Positions 25,770 through 34,451 of a stretch of DNA of 64,000 bases are shown here, piece by piece (the first letter of the stretch is position 1; every line of letters starts with the position of its first letter). The notes under the pieces were generated by a model that saw nothing but the letters and a program-made list of their open reading frames with translations, ran no database searches and was not told where the DNA came from. The DNA lies in NCBI RefSeq assembly GCF_025506355.1, contig NZ_JANZYP010000042.1, forward strand, positions 23,164 to 87,163, read 5' to 3'. The stretch comes from Sphaerisporangium corydalis (GTDB lineage Bacteria; Actinomycetota; Actinomycetes; Streptosporangiales; Streptosporangiaceae). Position numbers and translations under genes: made by a program.

Positions 25770-26223
25770 CCCTCCCACCTCGTAGCCGGCCCACTGATTG
25801 ATCCGGTTGGGCCTGGCCATACGCCAGCGCCCCCAGACATGCCGTCAACGCGAGGAAAGGACGTGATCCCCACGGCGGGCGACCAGGTCCACCCGTTCAC
25901 GTCTTCGTGCGGGCCATGTGATGTGGTCAGGGCAAAGCCCACGTTCCGGATCATCACGAGATAGTTGAGATGGTCCGACAAAACGAGGAGCACTTCCTAT
26001 CACGATCATCCGGTTCGTGGTCCACAGCCTGCATACCAGACAGAGGTAGTTGCTAGCTTTGTCGAGTCGTTTCCAAAGTGACCTGGCAGGGATGGGCCAG
26101 GGGTGCCGGACCCCCCGTTCCGACACCGCCCTTGCCCCCAAGCCCATCCCCACCAGTACAAGACCGGCAACCGGCCGCTGGAACTCGTGTCGAGGCGGGG
26201 ACCTAACCTCCCGCCCGGGCGAC
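25770..26223. other. 454-bp stretch without a convincing gene; holds a short tRNA-Phe end match
   Basis: I see no gene with a good start and plausible composition. At 25919-25932 the 14 bases TGATGTGGTCAGGG match the tRNA-Phe end and its flank, as at 28229 and 51101. They may be the worn end of an older element. Confidence 0.4.
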
Positions 26224-26625
26224 TCAGCAGTCGAGCCTGATGGTCGAGTGGAAGGTGTCGGGCATCTTGTACCAGGCCCCTCCGGAGAGGTCCGGGGCCC
26301 AGCTGCGGACTCCCTTACATCCGGTGGGGATGTAGAAGCCGTCGGTGTCCTTGAAGTACTTGGTCGAGGTCTCCCCCGGGCTCAAGAAGGCTCCGGACGC
26401 GGTGTCCGGCGGCCAGTTGTTGATGATCCACAGATCGTCGTCGGATCCGCCGGCGTTCTGGACGGTCCCGCAGATGACCCCGGCAGTGCAGGTTCCGAGC
26501 GGCACCGGGTCGCCGCCCGGCCCCGAGGCGGTCGATCCGGCGGCCGCCGCCGGCAGGGTGACGGCGCACGCCATCACGACGCCGACGGCCAGCGAGGCTA
26601 GGCCCAGCATTCTCCTGTCAGACAA
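26224..26625 (-). CDS. Small secreted protein
   Basis: About 133 residues with a clear signal peptide (SDRRMLGLASLAVGVVMACA, cleaved near LPAAAAGS). The mature ~100 residues hold four cysteines (GTCTAG, GVICG, TGCKG and the C-terminal LDC), suggesting two disulfides. They are rich in Trp, Gly and Asp (DDDLWIINNWPPD; SWAPDLSGGAWYKM). The TTG at 26625 is preferred because GGAG lies six bases upstream; the ATG at 26610 has its site too close. I do not recognise the family. It is divergent from the regulator at 27048. Confidence 0.75.
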   Translation of the reverse strand: MSDRRMLGLASLAVGVVMACAVTLPAAAAGSTASGPGGDPVPLGTCTAGVICGTVQNAGGSDDDLWIINNWPPDTASGAFLSPGETSTKYFKDTDGFYIPTGCKGVRSWAPDLSGGAWYKMPDTFHSTIRLDC

Positions 26626-27047
26626 CTCAAGCTCCAATTCCCCGTGGTGAAACTGATCGATCGGATGGGCACCAGACTGGCTCACACGGAAACGGCCGGG
26701 CAACGCGTTTACTCCCCAAGTCAATGGTCCTGGTCAGAGCGTTCGACCACTGTGAACGGGAGTAACCCCTCACGCCGGACAACACCCGGCGGATGAACTC
26801 CGCCCACGCATCAGAGCCCGCCCTGAGAAATATCAACGGTCACCCATCTGAAGATCGACCAGGCCGTGAACTGGGATAACGCACCATGAACATTGATCAA
26901 AGCGGAGCGGACCAGCGGCGGGTGCACGCTTTTCGGATCCACCACTATTCAGCCTTTACCGCCCTGACCGGCGACTAATCGAATGGTGTTGTAGCCTCGA
27001 AGCCGATGCACAGGGGGCGTCACGGCAGCGGTTTCCCGGGGGGCAGA
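26626..27047. other. 422-bp divergent intergenic region
   Basis: It separates the secreted-protein gene from the ArsR-type regulator and must hold both promoters. It is AT-richer than its surroundings around 26820-27000. I see no strong inverted repeat or open frame. Confidence 0.4.
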
Positions 27048-28043
27048 ATGGGGATCTTGCGAATTCATTTCACCGCCGATGATCTCACCCGCGTGAGCCT
27101 CGCGGGTGAACCCGATCCATTGTGGGAGGTGCTGCTCAGCCGTTTCCGGCTACGTGACCGGGTGCGCCCGGCGGCCTTCACGCCCTGGCTCGCCGAACTC
27201 CGCGCCCACCCGGAACGGAACGCGCGGATCAAGGCCGGGGCCCGCTTTCTCGACGTACTCGCCCCGCCGGCGCCGTACTTCCCCGACTTCCTCACCCCGC
27301 GTGAGGCGGGTGGCGGCCTCGCGGACGGCCTGGAGGCGATCCTCCGGACCCCGAAGGGCCGACTCGCCGACGAGCTGTGCCTGCTGGCCGCGCGGCACCC
27401 CCTGCCGGGGTGGGTTCGCCCTCTGGCCGAGGGGGACGTCACCACGCTCACCGCGCTCTGCGACGGGCTGCGCACCTACTACGAGGCCGCCATCGCCCCG
27501 TGTGAGTCGCTCGTCCGCTCCTCGCTCGCCGCCGAGCGCGCGTGCCGGTCCGCGAGCCTGCTCGACGCGGGGGTCGAAGGACTGCTCACCGGGATGTCCC
27601 CGCTCATGAGCTGGAAGCCACCAGTGCTGGAGGTCGCCTACGTCGTCGACAAGGAACTGCGACTCGACGGACGCGGCCTGCGGCTCGTGCCGTCCTACTT
27701 CTGCCAGCGCGTGCCGGTGTCCTTGGCGGATCCCCGGCTGGAGCCGGTGCTGATCTACCCGATCGAGCATCGGCACCGCTGGAGCTCCGCGACGGCCGGC
27801 TGCCGCGACCTGGCAGCCCTTATGGGCAGGAACCGTTCGGCTGTGCTGTCGGCCCTCGACCACTGCACGACCACCACCCAGCTCGCCCGCAGGCTTCAGA
27901 TCTCGCCCGCCGCGGCGAGCCGCCACACCATGGTGCTCCGCGAGGCCGGGCTGATCGACACCCGCCGCGCCGGTCCCGCCGTCCTGCACTCACTCACGCC
28001 GCTCGGAACCGCCCTGCTGGAGGGACGGACGGCCGGGACATAA
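27048..28043 (+). CDS. ArsR-family regulator with a DUF5937-like N-terminal domain
   Basis: A 331-residue transcription factor. The N-terminal ~240 residues begin MGILRIHFTADDLTRVSLAG, the usual start of this actinobacterial group. The C-terminal ~75 residues are an ArsR winged helix (GRNRSAVLSAL; TTTQLARRLQISPAAASRHT; LREAGLIDTRR). The ATG at 27048 is chosen for this conserved N-terminus. No metal-binding cysteine motif of classical ArsR is visible, so the effector is probably not arsenic. Its target is not adjacent in any obvious way except the divergent secreted-protein gene. Confidence 0.85.
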   Translation: MGILRIHFTADDLTRVSLAGEPDPLWEVLLSRFRLRDRVRPAAFTPWLAELRAHPERNARIKAGARFLDVLAPPAPYFPDFLTPREAGGGLADGLEAILRTPKGRLADELCLLAARHPLPGWVRPLAEGDVTTLTALCDGLRTYYEAAIAPCESLVRSSLAAERACRSASLLDAGVEGLLTGMSPLMSWKPPVLEVAYVVDKELRLDGRGLRLVPSYFCQRVPVSLADPRLEPVLIYPIEHRHRWSSATAGCRDLAALMGRNRSAVLSALDHCTTTTQLARRLQISPAAASRHTMVLREAGLIDTRRAGPAVLHSLTPLGTALLEGRTAGT

Positions 28044-28150
28044 CGGCAACGCCGACGGCCACGTCCGAGGCCTTCTAGATCGCTCCTGGCCGTTTGTATC
28101 CCCGCAATCAGCAGAGGCAGGGCCATAATCGTCGACAGCACGCTGACCGA

Positions 28151-28228
28151 TGTTGCTGTCAGAGTTGCTGTCATTCGAATCAAAAACGCCCCGCAGCCGG
28201 ATGGCTCGGGGCGTTTATGCTGGTCATA
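28151..28228. other. Diverged element-end sequence outside the left att site (arm-like repeats plus terminator)
   Basis: Two 11-mers, TGTTGCTGTCA and AGTTGCTGTCA, lie 12 bases apart at 28151-28173. A hairpin with arms AAACGCCCCG and CGGGGCGTTT (28183-28215) follows. The same order occurs at 51023-51090 just inside the right att site. The left copy therefore looks like the right end of a related, earlier-integrated element; see the finding on tandem integration. Confidence 0.5.
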
Positions 28229-28280
28229 TGATGTGGTCAGGGGCGGGGTCGAACCGCCGACCTTCCGCTTTTCAGGCGGA
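28229..28280. repeat. attL: 52-bp direct repeat of the tRNA-Phe 3' half
   Basis: These bases match 51101-51152 without a mismatch. They run from five bases beyond the tRNA-Phe discriminator to just past the anticodon loop. No 5' half of a tRNA follows, so this is the duplicated fragment left by integration; the complete tRNA is at the right end. Confidence 0.93.
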
Positions 28281-28358
28281 GCGATCACCCTGCTCCTCTC
28301 GACAGACCCGAGGTCAGAAGGCTGTGGAAGGCTGCTGACGTGTGCTCGCGGTGGCCGA

Positions 28359-28381
28359 TGTTGTCGTCACTGTTGTCGTCA
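28359..28381 (+). repeat. Arm-type direct repeats inside attL
   Basis: TGTTGTCGTCA occurs twice with a 12-base period (28359-28369 and 28371-28381), 79 bases inside attL. The 10-mer core GTTGTCGTCA recurs twice with the same period at 51023-51044 inside attR. This is the placement expected of integrase or Xis arm-binding sites. Confidence 0.6.
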
Positions 28382-28384
28382 GGT

Positions 28385-28635
28385 CTACGCATGACACTCG
28401 ATGATCTCGATGGCTTGGAGTACGTCGGTGGCGACATGATCGGCGCTGTGATCGTGGCCGACCCAAACGCCTCGGTCGATCCAAATCGTACGTAGCCCGG
28501 CCTCCTGTCCCCCGCCGATGTCGGCGAGAAGGTTGTCACCGACCATCCATCCCCCGCCTTCGAGGGGCAAACCGCAGCGCTGGGCCGCGACCTTGAACAG
28601 CCTGATGTCGGGCTTACGGACTCCTTCGACCCCTG
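28385..28635 (-). pseudogene. HAD-family hydrolase, C-terminal fragment
   Basis: The C-terminal third of a HAD hydrolase. It shows the motif III lysine region (GVEGVRKPDIRLF) and the motif IV region (GGWMVGDNLLADIGGGQEAG). The N-terminal part lies at 30508-30924 on the other side of the ISL3-family element. Joining the two at the target duplication gives a continuous reading frame (ALSG then VEGVRKPD), so the gene was intact before insertion. Confidence 0.85.
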
Positions 28636-30507
28636 TGTCGACGACGCGCGAATGTTGGTTCTGGATCACTTTTGGTGCCAGGGCCACGGAGGGTCACCGA
28701 CTCCACGATCATGAGCGGTCGTGACTGACGATCTCCTCCAAGACCTCTGGCTCGGCCATATCCCTGACGTCGCGGTCAACACCCTCACCATCAGCGCCAA
28801 CCGCGTGACCGTCCACGCCACGACAACCACGGACGGGGCGGCGTGTCCGTCGTGCGGGACGGCCTCGGCCCGGGTGCACAGCAGCTATGTGCGCCGCCTC
28901 GATGACAGCGCCGCAGCTCAGCGTCGAGTGGTGATCGAGTTACGGGTCCGCCGGTTCCGCTGTCGGGAACGAGCCTGTGCGCGAACCACCTTCGTTGAGC
29001 AGGTGGCCGGTCTGACCTTCCGGCACGGGCGGCGCAGTCAGGGACTGCAGAGCGCGCTGCAGCGACTGGCTCTGATGCTGGCCGGCCGGGCCGGCTCCCG
29101 CCTTGCCGATGCCTTCGCCGTCCCGGTGAGCCGCTCCACCCTCCTGAGGCTGATACGCGCGCTGCCCGAGGCTGCCCCCCAAGTCCCACGCGTCCTGGGG
29201 ATCGACGAGTTCGCCCTGCGCAAAGGCCATGTCTATGCCACGGTCCTAGTCGACATCGAGACCCGCCGTCCGGTCGACCTGCTGCCCGACCGCACCGTCG
29301 AGACCGTCCGGTCCTGGCTGGCCCAGCACCCCGGCGTGAAGGTCATCTGCCGCGACCGCTCAGCTTCCTACGCCGAGGCCGCACGACTGGGCGCCCCGGA
29401 CGCCATCCACGTCGCCGACCGGTTCCACCTGTGGAAAAACCTGGCCGAAGCCGTCGAGAAGACCGTGTTGCACTACCGCGCGCTCCTGCCCGAGCCTGCA
29501 CCGCCAACCGGTCGGGCCCAGCCTGTGACCCTGCCGCCCGTCACCGTCGAACCACGACGCTCCGGCCGTCTGTCGGACCGCGTCCGTGAACAGCACGCCA
29601 TCGTCCATGGAATGCTGAAAGACGGCGTCGGCCTACGCACCATCGCCCGCCGGCTCGGGCTGGCCCGTAACACCGTCCGCCGGCTGGCAGGCGCCAAGGA
29701 CCCCGACGAGCTGCTGGTCGGCCGCTGGACCGGCCGCACCAGCATCCTCGACCCCTTCAAGCCCTACCTCGACCAACGGTTCGCCGAGGGATGCACTGTC
29801 GCCCGCCGTCTGTTCGCGGAGATCCAACAGCGTGGATACCCCGGGCAGGAACAGATCGTCCGGCAGTACGTCCACCGGCTCCGCGAAGCGTTTCCGCACC
29901 AGGCTCCGCGTCGCCGAACGCCTTCCGTCAGGGATGTCACCAGTTGGATCACTCGCCATCCCGACCGGCTCAAAGCCGACGATGCCCAGCAACTCAAGCA
30001 GATCCTCGCCCGCGTCCCGGAACTCGCCCGCACCGCCGAGCATGTCAGAGCCTTCGCCGAGCTGATGAACAACCGCCGCGGCCACAAGCTCAAGGACTGG
30101 ATCGCACGCGTCCAGCAGGACCAGGTCCCGGCCCTGCGAACCTTCGCCGACGGCCTCGTCCAGGACCTCGACGCGGTCGTCGCCGGGCTCAGCCTGCGCT
30201 ACAGCTCCGGCGCCGTCGAGGGCCAGAACAACAAGATGCTCAAGCGGCAGATGTTCGGTCGCGCCGGCTTCGAACTCCTGCGCAAGCGCGTCCTGCACTC
30301 GGCATGAGGTCCGTGGTTGTCGTGGCGTGGACGGTCACGCGGTTGGCGCTGATGGTGAGGGTGTTGACCGCGACGTCAGGGATATGGCCGAGCCAGAGGT
30401 CTTGGAGGAGATCGTCAGTCACGACCGCTCATGATCGTGGAGTCGGTGACCCTCCGTGGCCCTGGCACCAAAAGTGATCCAGAACCAGGATTCAGCCGTC
30501 GTCGAGA
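28636..30507 (+). mobile_element. ISL3-family insertion sequence with 199-bp terminal inverted repeats
   Basis: A 1872-bp element inside a HAD gene. The terminal repeats are 28636-28834 and 30309-30507; the outer ~25 bases are imperfect, and from TGGTTCTGGATCAC inward they are identical on inspection. The left repeat includes the first 38 codons of the transposase, so the right repeat holds an inverted copy of that start. CCCTG flanks both sides (28631-28635, 30508-30512) as a target duplication, and removing one copy plus the element restores the HAD frame. Confidence 0.85.
28721..30307 (+). CDS. ISL3-family transposase
   Basis: A 528-residue DDE transposase starting at a GTG. It has an N-terminal zinc-binding region (CPSCGTASARVHSSYVRRL; CRERACART), a catalytic region with LGIDEFALRKGHVYATVL and CRDRSASYAEAARLGAPDAI, and HVADRFHLWKNL. 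An internal helix-turn-helix follows (GVGLRTIARRLGLARNTVRR), and the family C-terminus reads EGQNNKMLKRQMFGRAGF. It is full length, and the frame is undamaged. Its first 38 codons lie in the left inverted repeat, so the element copies its own promoter and start at the other end. Confidence 0.95.
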   Translation: MTDDLLQDLWLGHIPDVAVNTLTISANRVTVHATTTTDGAACPSCGTASARVHSSYVRRLDDSAAAQRRVVIELRVRRFRCRERACARTTFVEQVAGLTFRHGRRSQGLQSALQRLALMLAGRAGSRLADAFAVPVSRSTLLRLIRALPEAAPQVPRVLGIDEFALRKGHVYATVLVDIETRRPVDLLPDRTVETVRSWLAQHPGVKVICRDRSASYAEAARLGAPDAIHVADRFHLWKNLAEAVEKTVLHYRALLPEPAPPTGRAQPVTLPPVTVEPRRSGRLSDRVREQHAIVHGMLKDGVGLRTIARRLGLARNTVRRLAGAKDPDELLVGRWTGRTSILDPFKPYLDQRFAEGCTVARRLFAEIQQRGYPGQEQIVRQYVHRLREAFPHQAPRRRTPSVRDVTSWITRHPDRLKADDAQQLKQILARVPELARTAEHVRAFAELMNNRRGHKLKDWIARVQQDQVPALRTFADGLVQDLDAVVAGLSLRYSSGAVEGQNNKMLKRQMFGRAGFELLRKRVLHSA

Positions 30508-30924
30508 CCCTGAGAGCGCGTAAGCATCAATGACCTCAGCCAGTCCTGTCTGCTGGATCTTGCCGAGCTGGTTGTCCGCAGTGCCATTGGTGATGATCGC
30601 CATTTTCCAGCCCGACGCGCGGAGTCGAGACAGCCCGTTCATCACCTCGGGCCCACAGCGGACGAGGTACGGCATGCGCTGGCGGTAGCAGCTCCACAGC
30701 TCATCAACCTGCTCCGACAAGGCGAAACGGTCCCGGACTTTGCTGAAGAAAACTTCACGGTGCGGATAGCTGGCCCGATTGAGGGAGATCAACCAGTCAG
30801 CCGCTTCGCGCTTCAACCCATGTTCCTTTACGAACTCTCCGACCCACACCTGGAACGCCTCATCCAGGTTGACGAGTGTGTTGTCCAGGTCGAAGAGCGC
30901 GAGCCTCTGCACGGCGGCCACCAT
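30508..30924 (-). pseudogene. HAD-family hydrolase, N-terminal fragment
   Basis: The first ~135 codons of a HAD hydrolase. Motif I is LALFDLDNTLVNLD and motif II is MAIITNGTADNQLG; the cap region contains FALSEQVDELWSCYRQRMPY. It breaks after AYALSG at the IS target site. Read-through into the IS would add a short unrelated tail. The intact enzyme would have been a phosphatase or dehalogenase-like hydrolase; its substrate is unknown. Confidence 0.85.
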
Positions 30925-31207
30925 ACCCGCGGGCGTTCCTCTGTTCGCATGTACGTAAATGGCGAAATCACAAGGTCATCCGGTGACAAGGAGACCCGTA
31001 CAGCAGGGCCGTCAGGCCCGAGGACACACCGGAAGCCCCCGCGGAAGCACAAAGAGCACCGCTTAGGAGAGCGGTGACGGGTCTGGCGGGCTTATCTGGC
31101 CCGAGGTGCGTGAACGCGGGGCGCATTCCGCAGTGCTCGCAAGATCATCCCGCACATGTCCCGTGGGAAGGCCAGCGCCGCGGCGTCTACGGAAAAGACG
31201 TCACTGG

Positions 31208-33154
31208 CTATTCAAGATCGTCCCATGTCCAGGCAGCGGCGGCGGTCATGTCCGGCTCCAGCCCGAACCGGAACCGCTCCCTATGATCACCAATGTTCAT
31301 GAAATGATCGAATTGGCCTGCACCGGCGGCCCGCTCGGCCAATGCAACGGCTTGGTCGTGAGCTCCAATCCCCCGCAACCTGCTCAGTAGTTCGCCTACC
31401 TCGTCTACATCATCGAGCGCGACATGGGCAGCGACCCGCTCGGCTAACACGGTGACCTGCTCGTCTGCCCCCACTTTCCGCAGTCCATCAAGCAGTCCGC
31501 CTACCTCGTCTACATAATCGAGCGCGACATGGGCAGCGACCCGCTCGGCCAACACTGCAACCTGCTCATACACCCCGACCTCCCACAGTTCGTTCAGCAG
31601 GCCGCTCAACCCGTACGGGTTATCGAGGTCAACATGGGCCGCGGCCCGTTCGGCTAGCACGATGACCTGCTCGTCTGTCCCCACCCTCCACAGACTGTCC
31701 AGCAGGCCGCCCAGGCCGTACGGGTCATCTAGGTCAACATGGGACGCAGCCCGCTCGGCTAACACGGTGACCTGCTCGTACGCCCCAATTTCCCACAGCC
31801 TGTACAGCAGCCACCCCACCTCGTCAGGGCCATCAAGGGTGACATGGGTAGCGGGGTTACGGGCCAGCAGTGCAGTGACCTGATCATGTGCCTCAACCTG
31901 GCGCAGCCCATCCAGCAACACGCCCAAGCCATCTGGGTCATCAAGGGCGACGTGGGTAGCGGGGTTACGGGCCAGCAGTGCAGTGATTTGATCATGTGCC
32001 TCAACCTGGCGCAGCCCAGCCAGTACCCGGTTTACGTCATCCGGATCATCGAGGTCAACATGGGCGACGGCTCGCTCGGCCAACATGCTGACCTGCTCGT
32101 ATGCTCCAACCTGGCGCAACTCATCCAGCAACACGCCCACGCCATCTGTGTCATCGAAGGTGGCATGGGCGACGGCCCGCTCCGCCAATACGCTGACCTG
32201 CTCATGCGCCCCGACCTTCTGCAGGCTGCTCAGCAACACGCCCACGCCATCTGTGTCATCGAAGGTGGCATGGGCGACGGCCCGCTCGGCCAACACGGTG
32301 ACCTGCTCATGTGCCCCCACCTTCTGCAGGCTGTCCAACAATTCGCCCACGCTGTACGGGCTGTCCAGAGCGACATGGATGGCGGGATCACAAGCCAGCA
32401 GTGTGGTGATCTGCTCATGTGCCCCGACTTTCTGCAGGCTGTCCAGCAACACGCCCACGCCATCTGTGTCATCGAAGGTGGCATGGGCGACGGCCCGCTC
32501 GGCCAACACGGTGACCTGCTCATGTGCCCCCACCTTCTGCAGGCTGTCCAACAATTCGCCCACGCTGTACGGGCTGTCCAGAGCGACATGGATGGCGGGA
32601 TCACAAGCCAGCAGTGTGGTGATCTGCTCATGTGCCCCGACTTTCTGCAGGCTGTCCAGCAACACGCCCACGCCATCTGTGTCATCGAAGGTGGCATGGG
32701 CGACGGCCCGCTCGGCCAACACGGTGACCTGCTCATGTGCCCCGACCTTCTGCAGGCTGTCCAGCACGCGCACCACGCCATGGGGGTTGTCGAGGGCGAC
32801 ATGCGCAGCGGCCCGCTCGGCCAACACGGTGACCTGCTCATGTGCCCCTATCTGGTGCAGCCCATCCAGCAGTTCGCCCACGCCAGCTGGGTCGTCGAGG
32901 CCAACATGGGCGGCGGGGCCACGGGCCAGCAGTGCGGTGACCTGCTCATGTGCCCCAACCTGGCGCAGCCCATCCAGCAGCTCGCCCACGCCAGCTGGGT
33001 CGTCGAGGATGACGTGAGCAGTGGCCCAGTTTGCGGCCCGGGGGTCGGCTGGGTGCAGCGCGTGCAGATGGTCGACCAGAGCAGCGGCGGCATAGGGCTC
33101 ACCGTGGGCGGTGGCGTATTTATGGAGCTGAGCGGAGTCCACGGTACAGACCAC
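31208..33154 (-). CDS. Repeat domain of a frameshifted STAND-like NTPase (35/36-residue helical repeats)
   Basis: A 648-residue frame made almost entirely of 35- or 36-residue repeats (type unit GAHEQVTVLAERAVAH plus .LDDPDGVG.LLD.L..V), about 16 units. It ends AAAWTWDDLE. The unit looks like a helical hairpin of TPR or HEAT type. The DNA includes an exact tandem 213-bp duplication. The first ~12 codons are not native: the natural frame is that of the NTPase at 33120, lost by one extra base near 33139. It is best read as the C-terminal part of one ~1090-residue protein. Confidence 0.85.
   Translation of the reverse strand: MVCTVDSAQLHKYATAHGEPYAAAALVDHLHALHPADPRAANWATAHVILDDPAGVGELLDGLRQVGAHEQVTALLARGPAAHVGLDDPAGVGELLDGLHQIGAHEQVTVLAERAAAHVALDNPHGVVRVLDSLQKVGAHEQVTVLAERAVAHATFDDTDGVGVLLDSLQKVGAHEQITTLLACDPAIHVALDSPYSVGELLDSLQKVGAHEQVTVLAERAVAHATFDDTDGVGVLLDSLQKVGAHEQITTLLACDPAIHVALDSPYSVGELLDSLQKVGAHEQVTVLAERAVAHATFDDTDGVGVLLSSLQKVGAHEQVSVLAERAVAHATFDDTDGVGVLLDELRQVGAYEQVSMLAERAVAHVDLDDPDDVNRVLAGLRQVEAHDQITALLARNPATHVALDDPDGLGVLLDGLRQVEAHDQVTALLARNPATHVTLDGPDEVGWLLYRLWEIGAYEQVTVLAERAASHVDLDDPYGLGGLLDSLWRVGTDEQVIVLAERAAAHVDLDNPYGLSGLLNELWEVGVYEQVAVLAERVAAHVALDYVDEVGGLLDGLRKVGADEQVTVLAERVAAHVALDDVDEVGELLSRLRGIGAHDQAVALAERAAGAGQFDHFMNIGDHRERFRFGLEPDMTAAAAWTWDDLE
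32247..32672 (-). repeat. Tandem 213-bp duplication inside the repeat-protein gene
   Basis: Two adjacent 213-bp units (one 35- plus one 36-residue repeat) are identical as far as I can compare them, and a partial third copy follows. The shift is visible from the anchor GCAGGCTGTCCAGCAACACG at 32434 and again at 32647. Identity at DNA level points to very recent expansion. Confidence 0.85.
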
Positions 33155-34451
33155 GATTCCAGGCGGCGTCTCCCAGGGCTCTCAGGTCGCTAGGATGTGC
33201 ATGAGCTGCGGCAGCAGTCCAGAAATCGATCGGCGGAATCTGTTCGGCGCGGTGGGTGTGGCCGTACTGGTCTATGTAGTCGGCTAGCCGATATACCGGT
33301 CCGCGCTTGGTTGCGGGCTGAAGTCCAGGGGCCCCTCGGCGGCGATTACGGAGGGCCGCGGCCTTGGCCGGGGTAAGGATTCCGGGGATGCCGTTGCAGG
33401 GGGTCGCGGTGTAGTTCAACGCCTGTTCGAACCAATCCTCGCTGGTCTGCTCCCACTCACGGTTGGTCAGATACCCCGGGGCGGCGCCGACCAGCAGCGC
33501 CAGCGGAAGGCGCGGCCCGCACCCCAACCGGCGGGCATCCATCGCCGCGTGAATCAGCGCCCGGGTGGCTGGCGGAGCGCCTCGATAGCGATCCACCAGC
33601 ACCGGGACCCCGGCCAGGTACTGGGTGATCTGACCGTTGCCCGCGTACTTGGCGGCTTGTCGCAGTCGCGGATCATATGCGGAGTGAATGGCCAAGGCAT
33701 CGAGGTCAGTGCCGGCGAAAGTCTCCGGCACCCAGATGTTGTGCCCGGTTAGGAGCGCCCGTGCCTGGGAGTGCACATCGGGATGGCTGATTGTGGTCAA
33801 GGTTCCCCAGTGGTCGGGCCACACGGTGGCCAGCACCAGCACCGGCCTCCGGCTGGCATCGCGCAGGAGTTCCCGAAGACCGGCGGCCACACGTTCACCC
33901 AGGGCGGGGTCGGCCAGGTAGAACTGGGCCTCGTTCAACCACACGACCGTGTAAGGCTCGATCCGCCCTAGATCGGCCAGTGCCGCATCTGGACGAGTTG
34001 GGTCGATCGGGTGCCATAGCCACCACCCGCCGGTCTTGCGCAGCGGCTGCAAAGCCTCCCAACAGGCGCGGGTCTTACCGGTTGAGGACCTACCGACCAG
34101 CACCGCGATCGCGCTGTGCCCGTCCAGGGCGGCCTGCACGGCCCGCGCCAGCTCGTGGTCGTGTTCGCGCGGCACGTACGCTGGAAGCTGCGGCAGACTG
34201 GCCGTAGCCGACTCGATGGCGTGGTGCACCTCCAATGCGAACGGATCGGTTACCTGGGTCAGGGGCCTGCCCGGACGCACACGTCCCGGTGTCGTCCCCC
34301 TCATCGTCTCGGTTCCCGCCGCCACCGCACTGCCCATCGGCGGGTAGTGATGATGAATGTGCTGGTCTCCGCCGACCTGGTTGACATAGCTCCGACCGAA
34401 GGCTTTGGCGTCCTGTGACACCATGCCCGGGTTCTGTGCATGGCCGGTCAT
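33120..34451 (-). CDS. STAND-like P-loop NTPase, N-terminal part (frameshifted from the repeat domain)
   Basis: A 443-residue frame. The N-terminus carries a short motif, SYVNQVGGDQHIHHHYP (residues ~20-36). A P-loop NTPase follows with Walker A VGRSSTGKTRACWEAL (near residue 120) and a Walker B-like YTVVWLNEAQFYL (near residue 165); the C-terminal helices end FWTAAAAHAHPSDLRALGDA. It stops prematurely after WNRGLYR because of one extra base near 33139; without it the frame continues into DSAQLHKYA of the repeat domain. It starts with an ATGA overlap behind the membrane protein at 34448. The architecture suggests a conflict or signalling ATPase. Confidence 0.85.
   Translation of the reverse strand: MTGHAQNPGMVSQDAKAFGRSYVNQVGGDQHIHHHYPPMGSAVAAGTETMRGTTPGRVRPGRPLTQVTDPFALEVHHAIESATASLPQLPAYVPREHDHELARAVQAALDGHSAIAVLVGRSSTGKTRACWEALQPLRKTGGWWLWHPIDPTRPDAALADLGRIEPYTVVWLNEAQFYLADPALGERVAAGLRELLRDASRRPVLVLATVWPDHWGTLTTISHPDVHSQARALLTGHNIWVPETFAGTDLDALAIHSAYDPRLRQAAKYAGNGQITQYLAGVPVLVDRYRGAPPATRALIHAAMDARRLGCGPRLPLALLVGAAPGYLTNREWEQTSEDWFEQALNYTATPCNGIPGILTPAKAAALRNRRRGAPGLQPATKRGPVYRLADYIDQYGHTHRAEQIPPIDFWTAAAAHAHPSDLRALGDAAWNRGLYRGLRSAP

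Noticed and set aside
25845..26153. A 102-codon minus-strand ORF
   Set aside because: No ribosome site and no recognisable protein character; it is left as gene-free sequence.
28234..28280. A second tRNA-Phe gene at the left end
   Set aside because: Only the 3' half from the anticodon loop onward is present; no D arm or 5' acceptor strand follows, so it is attL and not a functional tRNA.
30240..30422. A 60-codon minus-strand ORF identical to the transposase start
   Set aside because: It lies in the right inverted repeat of the ISL3-type element and is a by-product of the duplication, so it is not listed as a gene; it is discussed as a finding.
32085..33017. CRISPR-like periodic DNA
   Set aside because: The period equals 35/36 codons, there are no unique spacers, and no cas genes are present. 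It is a protein repeat array. The same applies to 38030-38760.
31844..33193. A 449-codon plus-strand frame with regular QQHAHAICVIEGG repeats
   Set aside because: The repeats only mirror the minus-strand repeat gene, whose frame carries the helical units and a coupled start; no ribosome site here.
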